From Melioribacter sp051488685 (GTDB taxonomy: Bacteria; Bacteroidota; Ignavibacteria; Ignavibacteriales; Melioribacteraceae), in assembly GCF_051488685.1 (NCBI RefSeq), contig NZ_JBPSEH010000008.1:124001-188000 (forward strand): a stretch of 64,000 bases of DNA, in the 5' to 3' direction. The position numbers were made by a program, and so were the translations under genes. Each line of letters begins with the position of its first letter. Positions within the stretch are counted from its first letter, which is position 1. Below are positions 35,910-44,326 of this stretch, one piece after another. The notes beneath the pieces were generated by a model that saw only the letters and a program-made list of their open reading frames with translations, was not told where the DNA came from and made no database searches.

Positions 35910-36551
35910 TTGGGTCAGAAGACACATCCAATCGGTTTTAGAGTCGGAATAATTAGAGGCTGGGAATCGAACTGGTTCGAAAATAAGAGTTACGCCCCAA
36001 AATTAATGGAAGACTACGAATTACGGCGTTACATCAGAAAAAGACTTCAAAATGCAGGTGTATCTGCCATTAAGATCGATCGAACCTCGAAGAATGTTAT
36101 ATTGACAATTCATACTTCGCGCCCCGGCGTTGTTATTGGTAAGAGCGGTAAGGAAATTGCCCAGCTGGAAGAAGAATTGAAAAAGATTACTCAAAAAGAA
36201 GTCAAAGTCCAGATTTCGGAAATTAAGAGACCCGAATTAGATGCTTATCTTGTGGCCGAAAACATTGCAAAGCAGATTGAAGGAAGAATCTCTTTTAGAA
36301 GAGCAATGAAAACCGCAATTACTGCAGCAATGAGGATGGGTGCTGAAGGAATTAGAGTGATGTGCTCTGGAAGACTGGGCGGTGCCGAAATGGCTCGTAC
36401 TGAACAATACAAAGAAGGCAGGATCCCACTTCATACTATAAGAGCTGATATCGACTATGCACAGGCTACTGCTCAAACAATATACGGCTCTATCGGTGTA
36501 AAAGTCTGGATCTGCCGTGGAGAAATTTTAGGTAAACGTTCATCCGAATAG
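35910..36551 (+). CDS. rpsC: 30S ribosomal protein S3
   Basis: A 213-residue protein starting at TTG after CGGAGG (MGQKTHPIGFRVGII). The KH domain contains VVIGKSGKEIAQLEEEL and the C-terminal domain GVKVWICRGEI. S3 forms part of the mRNA entry tunnel and its helicase. It is 12 nt after rplV. The length is typical of the shorter S3 forms. Confidence 0.97.
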   Translation: MGQKTHPIGFRVGIIRGWESNWFENKSYAPKLMEDYELRRYIRKRLQNAGVSAIKIDRTSKNVILTIHTSRPGVVIGKSGKEIAQLEEELKKITQKEVKVQISEIKRPELDAYLVAENIAKQIEGRISFRRAMKTAITAAMRMGAEGIRVMCSGRLGGAEMARTEQYKEGRIPLHTIRADIDYAQATAQTIYGSIGVKVWICRGEILGKRSSE

Positions 36552-36563
36552 GAGTTTAATTCC

Positions 36564-36983
36564 ATGTTAATGCCAAAAAGAGTAAAATATCGTAAATCGC
36601 AAAGAGGTAGAAGAAGAGGTAAAGCAACCAGAGGACACCTTGTTAATTTTGGTGATTATGGCCTCAAGGCGCTTGAGCCAGCCTGGATTACAAGTCGTCA
36701 AATAGAAGCTTGTCGTGTTGCTCTGTCACGTAAAATGAAACGTGATGGTAAAGTCTGGATTCGTATCTTTCCCGATAAACCCGTCAGCAAAAAACCTCTC
36801 GAAACAAGAATGGGTAAGGGAAAGGGAGCTCCTGAATTCTGGGTGGCAGTTGTAAAACCGGGTAGAATTTTGTTTGAAATTAACGGTGTCGACAGAGAAA
36901 CAGCTCACGAAGCTTTACAATTGGCTGCTCACAAGCTTCCAATTAAAACTAAAATTGTACAGAGAATCGATTTAGAATCATAA
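36564..36983 (+). CDS. rplP: 50S ribosomal protein L16
   Basis: A 139-residue protein with the canonical N-terminus MLMPKRVKYRKSQRGRRRG and the signature IFPDKPVSKKPLETRMGKGKG. L16 helps position the A-site tRNA in the large subunit. It lies 12 nt after rpsC, in standard order. Confidence 0.97.
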   Translation: MLMPKRVKYRKSQRGRRRGKATRGHLVNFGDYGLKALEPAWITSRQIEACRVALSRKMKRDGKVWIRIFPDKPVSKKPLETRMGKGKGAPEFWVAVVKPGRILFEINGVDRETAHEALQLAAHKLPIKTKIVQRIDLES

Positions 36984-36994
36984 GGATTGATAAA

Positions 36995-37219
36995 ATGAAG
37001 ATTTATCAAATCAGAGAAATGTCAACAGAAGAAATTCAGAGAAGAATTCTGGAAGAGCATAAGAATTTAATCGATCTGAGATTTCAGCACGAACTGAAAA
37101 ATTTAACAAACACAGCGCTGCTCAGAACCACACGCAAAGATATTGCCAAAATGAAAACGGTTCTTAAAGAGCGCCAGCTTCAGGAAGCAAAACAGAACGA
37201 ATCAAAGGAAAATAAATAA
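36995..37219 (+). CDS. rpmC: 50S ribosomal protein L29
   Basis: A 74-residue helical protein (MKIYQIREMSTEEIQRRI; then LRFQHELKNLTNTALLRTTRKDIAKMKTVL). It sits at the tunnel exit beside L23. A short Gln/Lys/Glu-rich C-terminal tail is present. AAGGATTGATAAAATG precedes the start. Confidence 0.95.
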   Translation: MKIYQIREMSTEEIQRRILEEHKNLIDLRFQHELKNLTNTALLRTTRKDIAKMKTVLKERQLQEAKQNESKENK

Positions 37220-37236
37220 GGAGCAAAAAGTTTTCC

Positions 37237-37494
37237 ATGCAGACAAGAAATTATAGAAAAGTTAGGATCGGAACCGTAATTAGTAATAAGATGGATAAAA
37301 GTATCATCGTTGCGATTGAAAGACGTGTGGCGCATCCATTGTATAAGAAATATTTCAAAAAGACCACTAAGCTGATGGCTCATGACGAAAAAAATGAATG
37401 TGGCATCGGCGACAAAGTAAAAATAATGGAAACACGCCCTCTTAGTAAAAGAAAAACATGGCGTTTAGTAGAAATTATCGAAAAAGCTAAGTAA
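37237..37494 (+). CDS. rpsQ: 30S ribosomal protein S17
   Basis: An 85-residue OB-fold protein (RKVRIGTVISNKMDKSIIVAIER; then HDEKNECGIGDKVKIMETRPLSK). It is a primary 16S rRNA-binding protein. AAGGAG lies 15 nt before the ATG, a slightly long spacing. Confidence 0.96.
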   Translation: MQTRNYRKVRIGTVISNKMDKSIIVAIERRVAHPLYKKYFKKTTKLMAHDEKNECGIGDKVKIMETRPLSKRKTWRLVEIIEKAK

Positions 37495-37525
37495 ATAGAA
37501 AAAGCTCGACGGAGATCTGGGAATT

Positions 37526-37894
37526 ATGATACAAGAAGAAACAAATTTAGTTGTTGCGGACAATTCGGGTGCGAAAAAAATCCGATGTATCCGCGTACTG
37601 GGAGGCAGCGGCAGAAGATATGCCAGTGTTGGCGATATTATTGTCGTTAGTGTAAAAGCAGCCATTCCAGGAGGTGCAGTGAAAAAAGGCGATGTGTCGC
37701 GTGCCGTTGTTGTTCGCACTAAAAAGGAAGTGCGTAGGAAAGACGGCTCCTATATCAGATTCGACGACAATGCGGCCGTATTGCTCAACAATCAGGGCGA
37801 ACCGAGAGGTACTCGTATCTTCGGGCCTGTTGCAAGAGAATTAAGAGACAAAAAATTTATGAAAATAATTTCTCTGGCTCCAGAGGTTCTATAA
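37526..37894 (+). CDS. rplN: 50S ribosomal protein L14
   Basis: A 122-residue protein (MIQEETNLVVADNSGAKKIRC; IIVVSVKAAIPGGAVKKGDV; ending MKIISLAPEVL), essentially full length and highly conserved. L14 forms an intersubunit bridge with helix 44. It begins the spc part of the block. Confidence 0.97.
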   Translation: MIQEETNLVVADNSGAKKIRCIRVLGGSGRRYASVGDIIVVSVKAAIPGGAVKKGDVSRAVVVRTKKEVRRKDGSYIRFDDNAAVLLNNQGEPRGTRIFGPVARELRDKKFMKIISLAPEVL

Positions 37895-37907
37895 GAGGAT
37901 TGATGCT

Positions 37908-38234
37908 ATGAAACTTAAAAAAAATGACAACGTAATTGTTATAACTGGTAACTACAAAGGGAAAACCGGTAAAATTCTGAAAGTTTTTCCCGCTGAAAAT
38001 CGGGTGATTGTTGAAGGCGTCAATTTACGTAAGCGGCATACGAAGCCTTCTCAAAAAAACCCGCAGGGTGGAATTATCGAAAAAGAAGCTCCTATTCATG
38101 CTTCTAATGTAATGATTCTCGACCCTAAGACAAACGAGCCGTCGCGTATAGGAGCTAAAATCATAATCGATGAAAAAACTGGTAAGAAAAAAAGCGTTAG
38201 AATTAGCAAAAAAAGCGGCGAAATGCTGAGATAA
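37908..38234 (+). CDS. rplX: 50S ribosomal protein L24
   Basis: A 108-residue KOW protein (KKNDNVIVITGNYKGKTGKIL; later VEGVNLRKRHTKPSQKNPQGG). It is an early 50S assembly protein near the tunnel exit. GAGGATTGATGCTATG gives the ribosome site. The length is normal. Confidence 0.96.
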   Translation: MKLKKNDNVIVITGNYKGKTGKILKVFPAENRVIVEGVNLRKRHTKPSQKNPQGGIIEKEAPIHASNVMILDPKTNEPSRIGAKIIIDEKTGKKKSVRISKKSGEMLR

Positions 38235-38276
38235 AAATTTCGATAAGTTAAACGTCAAAAAGGATTGATATTTAAG

Positions 38277-38921
38277 ATGGCAAAACAAAAAACTGAAAAA
38301 CAGGAAAAAGCAGTAAAAAAAGCTGCTAAAGCCGGTGCCGAAAAGGAAACTGTTGTTGAAGAAAAAATTCCGGCTCGACTCAAAGAAAAATATATAAAAG
38401 AGATTGCTCCTAAGTTGATGCAGCAGTTTGGCTATAAAAACATTATGCAGGTTCCACGTCTGGCAAAAATTGTTATTAATATGGGTGTCGGTCAGGCTGT
38501 TCAGGACCCGAAAATTCTCGACGAAGCAGTTAAGGACCTTGAAACTATTACGGGTCAAAAAGCTTCGATCAGAACAGCCAGAAAGTCGATTTCGAACTTC
38601 AAGCTCAGAGAAGGAATGAAAATCGGTGCTAAAGTTACACTGCGCAGAGAAAGGATGTATGAGTTTCTCGATAGACTGATTACAATAGCATTTCCTCGTG
38701 TAAGAGATTTCAGAGGCATATCCGACAAATCCTTCGATGGCAGAGGTAATTATACACTCGGGATTAAAGAACAAATCATCTTTCCCGAAATTAATATCGA
38801 CAAGGTAAGCAGAGTATTGGGTATGGATATTACTTTTGTTACGACCGCCAAAACAGACAAAGAAGCTTATGAGTTGTTGAGTGCATTTGGAATGCCATTT
38901 AGAAAAAAAGAAAATAATTAA
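38277..38921 (+). CDS. rplE: 50S ribosomal protein L5 with N-terminal extension
   Basis: The L5 core starts near residue 33 (RLKEKYIKEIAPKLMQQFGYK) and includes IVINMGVGQAVQDPK and the C-terminal GMDITFVTTAKTDKEAYELL. L5 binds 5S rRNA and contacts the P-site tRNA. From the ATG at 38277 the protein has 214 residues, about 31 more than usual; the extra N-terminus is rich in Lys, Ala and Glu (MAKQKTEKQEKAVKKAAKAG). An in-frame TTG at 38265 is too close to AGGA to be likely. No later ATG lies next to the core start, so the extension appears genuine. Confidence 0.94.
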   Translation: MAKQKTEKQEKAVKKAAKAGAEKETVVEEKIPARLKEKYIKEIAPKLMQQFGYKNIMQVPRLAKIVINMGVGQAVQDPKILDEAVKDLETITGQKASIRTARKSISNFKLREGMKIGAKVTLRRERMYEFLDRLITIAFPRVRDFRGISDKSFDGRGNYTLGIKEQIIFPEINIDKVSRVLGMDITFVTTAKTDKEAYELLSAFGMPFRKKENN

Positions 38922-38930
38922 AGGGAAGTC

Positions 38931-39200
38931 ATGGCAAGAAAAAGTTTAATAGCACGTGAAGTTAAAAGAGCAAAACTGAGAGAAAAATACGCTCAAAAGA
39001 GAAAAGAATTGAAACAGAAAGGTGATTACGAGGCATTGCAGTTGCTACCACGTAATTCTGCTCCAACAAGAGCACACAATCGCTGCATGATAAGCGGCCG
39101 TCCCAGAGGATATTACAGAAAATTTGGAGTTTCCCGTCTCGTCCTCAGGGAAATGGCATTGAGAGGCGAAATTCCCGGTTTAAAGAAATCAAGTTGGTAA
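38931..39200 (+). CDS. rpsN: 30S ribosomal protein S14, zinc-free form
   Basis: An 89-residue protein with LPRNSAPTRAHNRCMISGRPRGYYRKFGVSR split around the RNA-binding core. Only one cysteine is present, so it is the longer zinc-independent paralogue. It joins S3 and S10 in the 30S head. AAGGGAAGTCATG precedes the start; it lies 9 nt after rplE. Confidence 0.96.
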   Translation: MARKSLIAREVKRAKLREKYAQKRKELKQKGDYEALQLLPRNSAPTRAHNRCMISGRPRGYYRKFGVSRLVLREMALRGEIPGLKKSSW

Positions 39201-39218
39201 TAGAAGGAGAATAAAGTA

Positions 39219-39614
39219 ATGTTGACAACCGACCCGATTGCAGATTTTTTAACAAGAATACGAAATGCAATTAAAGCCAGAAAAAAATACGTCGATATTC
39301 CTTCTTCGAAGTTGAAAGAAGGATTGGCAGAAATATTAAAAGCTAACAAATACATTAAAGATTATAATGTCATCGAAGATAACAAACAGAACATTTTGCG
39401 TATTCATCTTCAGTACATTAATGGAATTCCTTCAATAACTGGCTTGAAAAAAGTCAGTAAACCGGGTCTTCGTATTTATGCCGGAAAAGATGAGCTCCCA
39501 AGAGTGATGAATGGATTGGGAATATCGATAGTTTCAACGTCAAAAGGTTTAATGACGGATAAACAAGCAAGAAAAGAATCAGTGGGCGGAGAAGTAATCT
39601 GCCAAGTTTGGTAA
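39219..39614 (+). CDS. rpsH: 30S ribosomal protein S8
   Basis: A 131-residue protein (DPIADFLTRIRNAIKARK; C-terminal GISIVSTSKGLMTDKQARKESVGGE). It binds 16S rRNA helix 21 and in E. coli represses the spc operon. AGAAGGAGAATAAAGTAATG gives a strong ribosome site. Confidence 0.97.
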   Translation: MLTTDPIADFLTRIRNAIKARKKYVDIPSSKLKEGLAEILKANKYIKDYNVIEDNKQNILRIHLQYINGIPSITGLKKVSKPGLRIYAGKDELPRVMNGLGISIVSTSKGLMTDKQARKESVGGEVICQVW

Positions 39615-39632
39615 TAATTGAGAGGTCTAAAA

Positions 39633-40169
39633 GTGTCACGAATAGGTAAAAAACCGATTCCAATTAAAGACGTTACCGTTACAAAAAATGGTAATCTTTT
39701 GAAGATTAAAGGTAAACTCGGCGAACTCCAGATGGAGATTCATCCGAATATTAACGTCGAAGTTACAAAAGAAGAAATTATCGTAACACGACCTAACGAC
39801 GAGAAACAAAATAGAGCGCTTCACGGTCTAACCAGGTCGTTAATTAATAATATGGTTGTTGGAGTTACCGAAGGATTTTCGAAAACACTCGAAATCGTAG
39901 GTGTTGGTTATCGTGCCGAAGCAAAAGGCAACGGAATTTTATTGACACTCGGTTATTCGCATCCAATTTTCTTTATTCCACCGGAAGGAATTAAAATCGA
40001 AGTCGTAACTCCTAATCAATTGAAAATTTCAGGAAGCGATAAAGAACTTGTGGGACTCGTAGCAGCCAAAATTAGATCTTTCAGGAAACCCGAACCTTAC
40101 AAAGGCAAAGGTATTAAATATTCAAACGAAGTTATCATAAGAAAGGCAGGCAAAACGGCCGGCAAATAA
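39633..40169 (+). CDS. rplF: 50S ribosomal protein L6
   Basis: A 178-residue protein from the GTG at 39633 (MSRIGKKPIPIKDVTV), the standard L6 N-terminus, 7 nt after GAGAGGT. An in-frame TTG at 39618 would add five non-conserved residues. The C-terminal signature PEPYKGKGIKYSNEVIIRKAGK is present. L6 lies near the sarcin-ricin loop. Confidence 0.96.
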   Translation: MSRIGKKPIPIKDVTVTKNGNLLKIKGKLGELQMEIHPNINVEVTKEEIIVTRPNDEKQNRALHGLTRSLINNMVVGVTEGFSKTLEIVGVGYRAEAKGNGILLTLGYSHPIFFIPPEGIKIEVVTPNQLKISGSDKELVGLVAAKIRSFRKPEPYKGKGIKYSNEVIIRKAGKTAGK

Positions 40170-40186
40170 TTAGGAGAGTGTGAAAA

Positions 40187-40552
40187 ATGTTTTTAAAAGA
40201 CACTACAAGAAGATTAAGAAAACGAATTAGAATCAGAAAAAAAATACACGGAACTCCTGAGTGTCCTCGTTTGAGTGTGTTTAAGAGTCTCAAACATATA
40301 TATGCGCAATTAATCGACGATACTACAGGAACTACATTAGCTGCAGCTTCAACTTTATCTAAAGAGATTGCTGAGGAATTGAAAGGAGTAAAAGGAAAAG
40401 TTGAGAAAGGAAGAATTGTAGGAAAGTTGCTTGCAAAGATTGCAACCGAAAAGGGAATTACTGCAGCGGTATTTGACCGAAACGGCTATCCCTATCATGG
40501 CAAAGTAAAAGCGGTTGCGGAAGGCGCACGCGAAGGTGGTTTGAAATTCTAA
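40187..40552 (+). CDS. rplR: 50S ribosomal protein L18
   Basis: A 121-residue protein (RRLRKRIRIRKKIHGTPECPRLSVFKS split; C-terminal AAVFDRNGYPYHGKVKAVAEGAREGGL). It binds 5S rRNA together with L5. Its stop is only 6 nt before a tRNA-Gln gene that interrupts the spc operon. Confidence 0.97.
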   Translation: MFLKDTTRRLRKRIRIRKKIHGTPECPRLSVFKSLKHIYAQLIDDTTGTTLAAASTLSKEIAEELKGVKGKVEKGRIVGKLLAKIATEKGITAAVFDRNGYPYHGKVKAVAEGAREGGLKF

Positions 40553-40558
40553 TGGGAT

Positions 40559-40629
40559 TGCCGGATCGTCTAAAGGTAGGACAGCGGCCTTTGGAGCCGT
40601 ATGTGGAGGTTCGAATCCTCCTCCGGCAG
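40559..40629 (+). tRNA. tRNA-Gln (anticodon TTG), inside the spc operon
   Basis: A 71-nt cloverleaf with acceptor TGCCGGA pairing TCCGGCA and discriminator G. The anticodon arm GCGGC-CTTTGGA-GCCGT gives TTG, and the T-arm GGAGGTTCGAATCCTCC is perfect. CCA is not encoded. It sits between rplR and rpsE on the same strand, 6 nt after one and 32 nt before the other, so it must be cut out of the ribosomal protein transcript unless it has its own promoter in rplR. Confidence 0.96.
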
Positions 40630-40661
40630 CTAAAAATAAGGTAATTCAAAAGGAGTGAAAA

Positions 40662-41177
40662 TTGAACTTCAAATCGAAAAAAGTTAGCGGATTGGAAAAC
40701 TTAAAAGAAAAAATCGTTCATATTAACAGAGTTGCCAAAGTCGTTAAAGGTGGTCGTCGCTTTAGTTTTAATGCTATTGTTGTAGTCGGCGATGGCAATG
40801 GACATGTTGGCGTTGGCCTGGGTAAAGCTAATGAAGTTACAGATGCTATCTCCAAAGGCATTGAGGATGCTAAGAAGAATGTATATAAAGTTCCTGTTAT
40901 CAATGGTACGGTACCACATGAAATTATCGGAAAATTTGGAGCAGGCAAAGTTCTCATTAAACCAGCATCTCAGGGTACCGGGCTGATCGCTGGCGGCGGT
41001 GTAAGAGCAGTCCTCGAAGCTGCAGGTGTTCAGGACGTTTTGACCAAATCGCTTGGTTCATCTAATCCGCATAATCAGGTTAAAGCTACACTGGCTGCTT
41101 TATTGAATTTATGGGATGCTCGCTCGGTAGCTTTCAAAAGAGGTATGAAACTTAACGAGTTGTTCAGTGCAGAGTGA
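40662..41177 (+). CDS. rpsE: 30S ribosomal protein S5
   Basis: A 171-residue protein starting at TTG after AAAGGAG (MNFKSKKVSGLENLKEKIVHINRV split). The S5 signature GGRRFSFNAIVVVGDGNGHVGVG and GIGKANEV-type segment are present. S5 shapes decoding accuracy near the A site. It follows the inserted tRNA-Gln and overlaps nothing; rpmD begins 7 nt later. Confidence 0.96.
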   Translation: MNFKSKKVSGLENLKEKIVHINRVAKVVKGGRRFSFNAIVVVGDGNGHVGVGLGKANEVTDAISKGIEDAKKNVYKVPVINGTVPHEIIGKFGAGKVLIKPASQGTGLIAGGGVRAVLEAAGVQDVLTKSLGSSNPHNQVKATLAALLNLWDARSVAFKRGMKLNELFSAE

Positions 41178-41184
41178 GGTTGAC

Positions 41185-41373
41185 ATGGCAAAGAAATTAA
41201 AAATTACACAAATACGAAGCATAATTGATCGTCCGAAACCACAAAAGCTTACTATCGAAGCTCTCGGTTTAGGAAGACCGAATTATCAGGTAATTCATAA
41301 CGATACTCCTCAAATCAGAGGAATGGTAAGAAAAGTGTCTCATTTAGTAAAAGTAGAAGAAATAGAAGATTAA
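41185..41373 (+). CDS. rpmD: 50S ribosomal protein L30
   Basis: A 62-residue protein from ATG 41185 (MAKKLKITQIRSIIDRPKPQK) with LGLGRPNYQVIHNDTPQIRGM. An in-frame GTG at 41167 inside rpsE is not supported, because GAGGT lies 4 nt before the ATG and the family N-terminus starts there. It is the usual small 50S protein of the spc operon. Confidence 0.95.
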   Translation: MAKKLKITQIRSIIDRPKPQKLTIEALGLGRPNYQVIHNDTPQIRGMVRKVSHLVKVEEIED

Positions 41374-41384
41374 CAGGGTGATAC

Positions 41385-41849
41385 ATGGACATCTTAAGTA
41401 ATTTAAAACCTGCTAAAGGTTCTAACAAAAGGGAAAAAAGAATTGGAAGAGGTGAAGGTAGCGGACACGGTGGAACTGCTACTCGTGGTATGAATGGACA
41501 ACGCTCGAGGTCGGGTGCAAAATTCAAAATCTGGTTCGAAGGTGGTCAGATGCCTTTGCAGCGCAGAGTGCCTAAACGTGGCTTCAAGAGTCCTTTTAAA
41601 TTGACTTACCAGGTTGTTAATCTCGACCGAATTCAAAAATTAGTTGACGAAAATAAAATTGCAGGAGATGTTATTACTCCTTCAGTTTTGTATCAAAATG
41701 GTTTGATTTCGAAAGCTGCTGCTCCATATAAAATTTTGGGCAGCGGGGAAATTAAATCCAAAATAAATATTGAAGCTCACGCATTTAGCGCTTCGGCTAA
41801 ACAAAAAATTGAATCAGTCGGTGGAACCATAAAAGAGATTAAAGCTTAA
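41385..41849 (+). CDS. rplO: 50S ribosomal protein L15
   Basis: A 154-residue protein with a glycine-rich basic N-terminal extension (KPAKGSNKREKRIGRGEGSG; then GGQMPLQRRVPKRGF) and a globular C-terminal domain. Its TAA stop overlaps the secY ATG by one base, indicating translational coupling with the translocon gene. Confidence 0.96.
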   Translation: MDILSNLKPAKGSNKREKRIGRGEGSGHGGTATRGMNGQRSRSGAKFKIWFEGGQMPLQRRVPKRGFKSPFKLTYQVVNLDRIQKLVDENKIAGDVITPSVLYQNGLISKAAAPYKILGSGEIKSKINIEAHAFSASAKQKIESVGGTIKEIKA

Positions 41850-43186
41850 TGGCAACTTTTCAAGAAACTTTCCGGAATATTTTTAAGATTCACGAGCTGA
41901 GGCAAAGGATCCTTTATACTTTAGCATTGCTTGTGATCGTAAGAATAGGCGCTCACATCACTTTGCCGGGTATCGATTCTCACTTGCTCGGCTCGGCTAT
42001 GTCAAATTCTACTTCCGACAATCTCTTCGGATTATACGATTTGTTTGTCGGCGGCGCTTTCAGAAATGCAGCCCTGTTCGCTCTTGGTATAATGCCTTAC
42101 ATTTCAGCTTCGATTATTCTACAGCTGGCTGGAGCTGTTGTTCCTTATATTCAAAAACTTCAGCGTGAAGGAGAAGAAGGCAGAAAGAAAATTACTCAAT
42201 GGACACGTTACGGAACAGTAATTATTTCTGCTTTTCAAGCCTGGGGCGTAACGATTCATCTTCTCAATATGAATTTTAACGGAGTACCTGTTGTCCCCGA
42301 AGAAGTTAGAGGGATTGGGTGGACATTCTCAACCATTGTATTTCTTGTTGCCGGCACAATTTTCATTATGTGGCTCGGCGAACAAATTACAGACAAAGGA
42401 ATTGGCAACGGTATTTCTCTCATAATATTTATAGGTATTATCGACAGATTTCCTTATGCTCTACTCGACGAGTACAGATTACTTGCAGCAGGTCAGCGTA
42501 ATCTCGTAATTGAAATTGTTATTCTTGCTTTTATGTTACTTGTTATTTCAGGTGTAATACTTGTTACTCAAGGCACAAGAAGAATTCCAGTGCAGTACGC
42601 AAAAAGAGTTGTTGGAAGAAAAGTTTATGGAGGCGTTACTCAATACATTCCTCTAAGAGTAAACACTGCAGGTGTAATGCCAATAATTTTTGCTCAGTCG
42701 ATTATGTTTATTCCAAGTACACTCTTTTCATTTTTCCCGAATAACGAATTTATTGCGTCGATTGCGGGTTATTTTAATTATCAGTCGTTTACTTATTCTT
42801 TTATTTATGCTTTGATGATAGTCTTTTTCACCTATTTCTATACAGCAATTGCATTTAATCCGCAGGAAGTAGCAGAAAATATGAAAAAACAAGGCGGCTT
42901 TATTCCAGGTATACGACCTGGCAAGCAAACCGCCGAATTTATAGATAATATATTGACAAAAATAACTTTACCGGGTTCAATCTTTCTTGCTATTGTGGCA
43001 ATACTGCCGGCATTTGTAGCAAAATTCGGCGTATCGGGAAGTTTTGCTTCATTTTTTGGAGGAACCAGTTTGTTAATTATTGTTGGCGTGGCACTCGACA
43101 CACTTCAACAAATCGAGTCGCATCTGTTAATGCGCCATTACGATGGTTTTATGAAATCCGGTAAAATAAGAGGCAGAAGATTTTAA
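41849..43186 (+). CDS. secY: Preprotein translocase subunit SecY
   Basis: A 445-residue membrane protein with about ten membrane segments. The N-terminal FRNIFKIHELRQRILYTL, the plug-region SNSTSDNLFGLYD and ISASIILQL, and the cytoplasmic loop RRIPVQYAKRVVGRK are characteristic. It forms the inner-membrane protein-conducting channel with SecE. It overlaps rplO by 1 nt. adk, which often follows secY, is absent; map is next. Confidence 0.97.
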   Translation: MATFQETFRNIFKIHELRQRILYTLALLVIVRIGAHITLPGIDSHLLGSAMSNSTSDNLFGLYDLFVGGAFRNAALFALGIMPYISASIILQLAGAVVPYIQKLQREGEEGRKKITQWTRYGTVIISAFQAWGVTIHLLNMNFNGVPVVPEEVRGIGWTFSTIVFLVAGTIFIMWLGEQITDKGIGNGISLIIFIGIIDRFPYALLDEYRLLAAGQRNLVIEIVILAFMLLVISGVILVTQGTRRIPVQYAKRVVGRKVYGGVTQYIPLRVNTAGVMPIIFAQSIMFIPSTLFSFFPNNEFIASIAGYFNYQSFTYSFIYALMIVFFTYFYTAIAFNPQEVAENMKKQGGFIPGIRPGKQTAEFIDNILTKITLPGSIFLAIVAILPAFVAKFGVSGSFASFFGGTSLLIIVGVALDTLQQIESHLLMRHYDGFMKSGKIRGRRF

Positions 43187-43204
43187 TATTTTTTTTAGTG
43201 AATT

Positions 43205-43966
43205 GTGATTATAATAAAGACCAAGAAAGAAATTGATTATATAAGAGAAAGTTCTCAGATAGTTGCAGAAGTTCTTCAATTACTGAAAAATTATGTTAAA
43301 CCGGGCATAACGACGCTCGAGCTCGATAAAATGGCTGAGGACTACATACTCAGCAATAATGCCCGTGCAGCATTTAAAGGATATTCGCAGGTCGGGTCGT
43401 TCGATTTTCCCGGCTCAATTTGTTCTTCGATTGATGATGAGGTTGTTCACGGAATACCGGGCAACAGAGTTCTTAAAGAAGGTGAAATAATTTCTATCGA
43501 CGTCGGTGTAGAAAAGAACGGTTATTATGGAGATGCAGCTTTGACTGTAGCTGTTGGAAATATTTCGGAAGAAAAAAGAAAATTGATGGAAGTAACGGAG
43601 AAGTCACTCTATCTTGCTATAGAAGAAGCACGTGCCGGCAATAGAATTGGCGATATTGGTTATGCAGTTCAGTCGTACGTTGAAAGTTTTGGATATTCGG
43701 TTGTGCGTGATTTATGTGGACACGGCGTCGGTAAGCATTTGCACGAGGATCCCCAAATTCCTAATTACGGAAAAAAGGGAAGCGGTGCAATTTTGAAGAA
43801 TGGTATGACAATTGCAATTGAACCGATGATAAATCTGGGAACTCATAAAGTTTTCGTAGAAGAAGATGGATGGACTGTAAAAACAATGGATGGTAAGCCG
43901 TCGGCTCATTTCGAGCATACCATTGCAATAATTGACGGTAAACCGGAAATATTAACTAAGTGCTGA
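43205..43966 (+). CDS. map: Methionine aminopeptidase, type I
   Basis: A 253-residue protein with the metal-binding set of the type I family: the His in VVHGIPGNR, Asp in SIDVGVEKNGYYGDAAL, His in CGHGVGKHLHEDP, and Glu in AIEPM and FEHT. It removes the initiator methionine from nascent proteins. The start is GTG, 18 nt after secY. It lacks the N-terminal zinc or SH3-binding extension of the longer forms. Confidence 0.95.
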   Translation: MIIIKTKKEIDYIRESSQIVAEVLQLLKNYVKPGITTLELDKMAEDYILSNNARAAFKGYSQVGSFDFPGSICSSIDDEVVHGIPGNRVLKEGEIISIDVGVEKNGYYGDAALTVAVGNISEEKRKLMEVTEKSLYLAIEEARAGNRIGDIGYAVQSYVESFGYSVVRDLCGHGVGKHLHEDPQIPNYGKKGSGAILKNGMTIAIEPMINLGTHKVFVEEDGWTVKTMDGKPSAHFEHTIAIIDGKPEILTKC

Positions 43967-43971
43967 ATTAT

Positions 43972-44190
43972 ATGGCTAAACAAGGAGCAATAAAGATTGA
44001 TGGAGTAGTAACTGAAACGTTACCCAATGCTCATTTCAAGGTTAGACTTGACAATGGGCATGAGATCCTTGCGCATATTTCCGGTAAAATGAGAATGCAT
44101 TTTATTAAAATTCTGGTGGGAGATAAAGTAGCAGTTGAATTATCTCCTTACGATCTTAATAAAGGAAGAATAACATACAGATATAAATAA
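43972..44190 (+). CDS. infA: Translation initiation factor IF-1
   Basis: A 72-residue OB-fold protein from ATG 43972 (MAKQGAIKIDGVVTETLPNA; NGHEILAHISGKMR; ending KGRITYRYK). The length equals that of typical IF-1. An in-frame GTG at 43960, inside map, is rejected because the family N-terminus begins at the ATG. IF-1 blocks the A site during initiation. It lies between map and rpmJ, a conserved position. Confidence 0.96.
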   Translation: MAKQGAIKIDGVVTETLPNAHFKVRLDNGHEILAHISGKMRMHFIKILVGDKVAVELSPYDLNKGRITYRYK

Positions 44191-44201
44191 ATGGAGCTAC
44201 T

Positions 44202-44315
44202 ATGAAGGTAAGAGCCTCTGTAAAAAAAATGTGCGAACATTGTAAAGTGATAAAAAGAAAGGGTGTAGTTCGAGTTATTTGCAAAAATCCTAAACATAAA
44301 CAAAGACAAGGATAG
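44202..44315 (+). CDS. rpmJ: 50S ribosomal protein L36, zinc form
   Basis: A 37-residue protein (MKVRASVKKMCEHCKVIKRK start) with the zinc ligands C11, C14, C27 and H32, complete and of canonical length. It contacts 23S rRNA helices near the A site. It lies between infA and rpsM, the standard location. Confidence 0.96.
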   Translation: MKVRASVKKMCEHCKVIKRKGVVRVICKNPKHKQRQG

Positions 44316-44326
44316 GAGGAAGAGAT

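Noticed and set aside
38025..38774. 249-codon open frame on the minus strand across rplX and rplE
   Set aside because: It is antisense to two certain ribosomal protein genes, has Phe/Ser-rich low-quality composition and no ribosome site; it arises from codon bias of the plus-strand genes.
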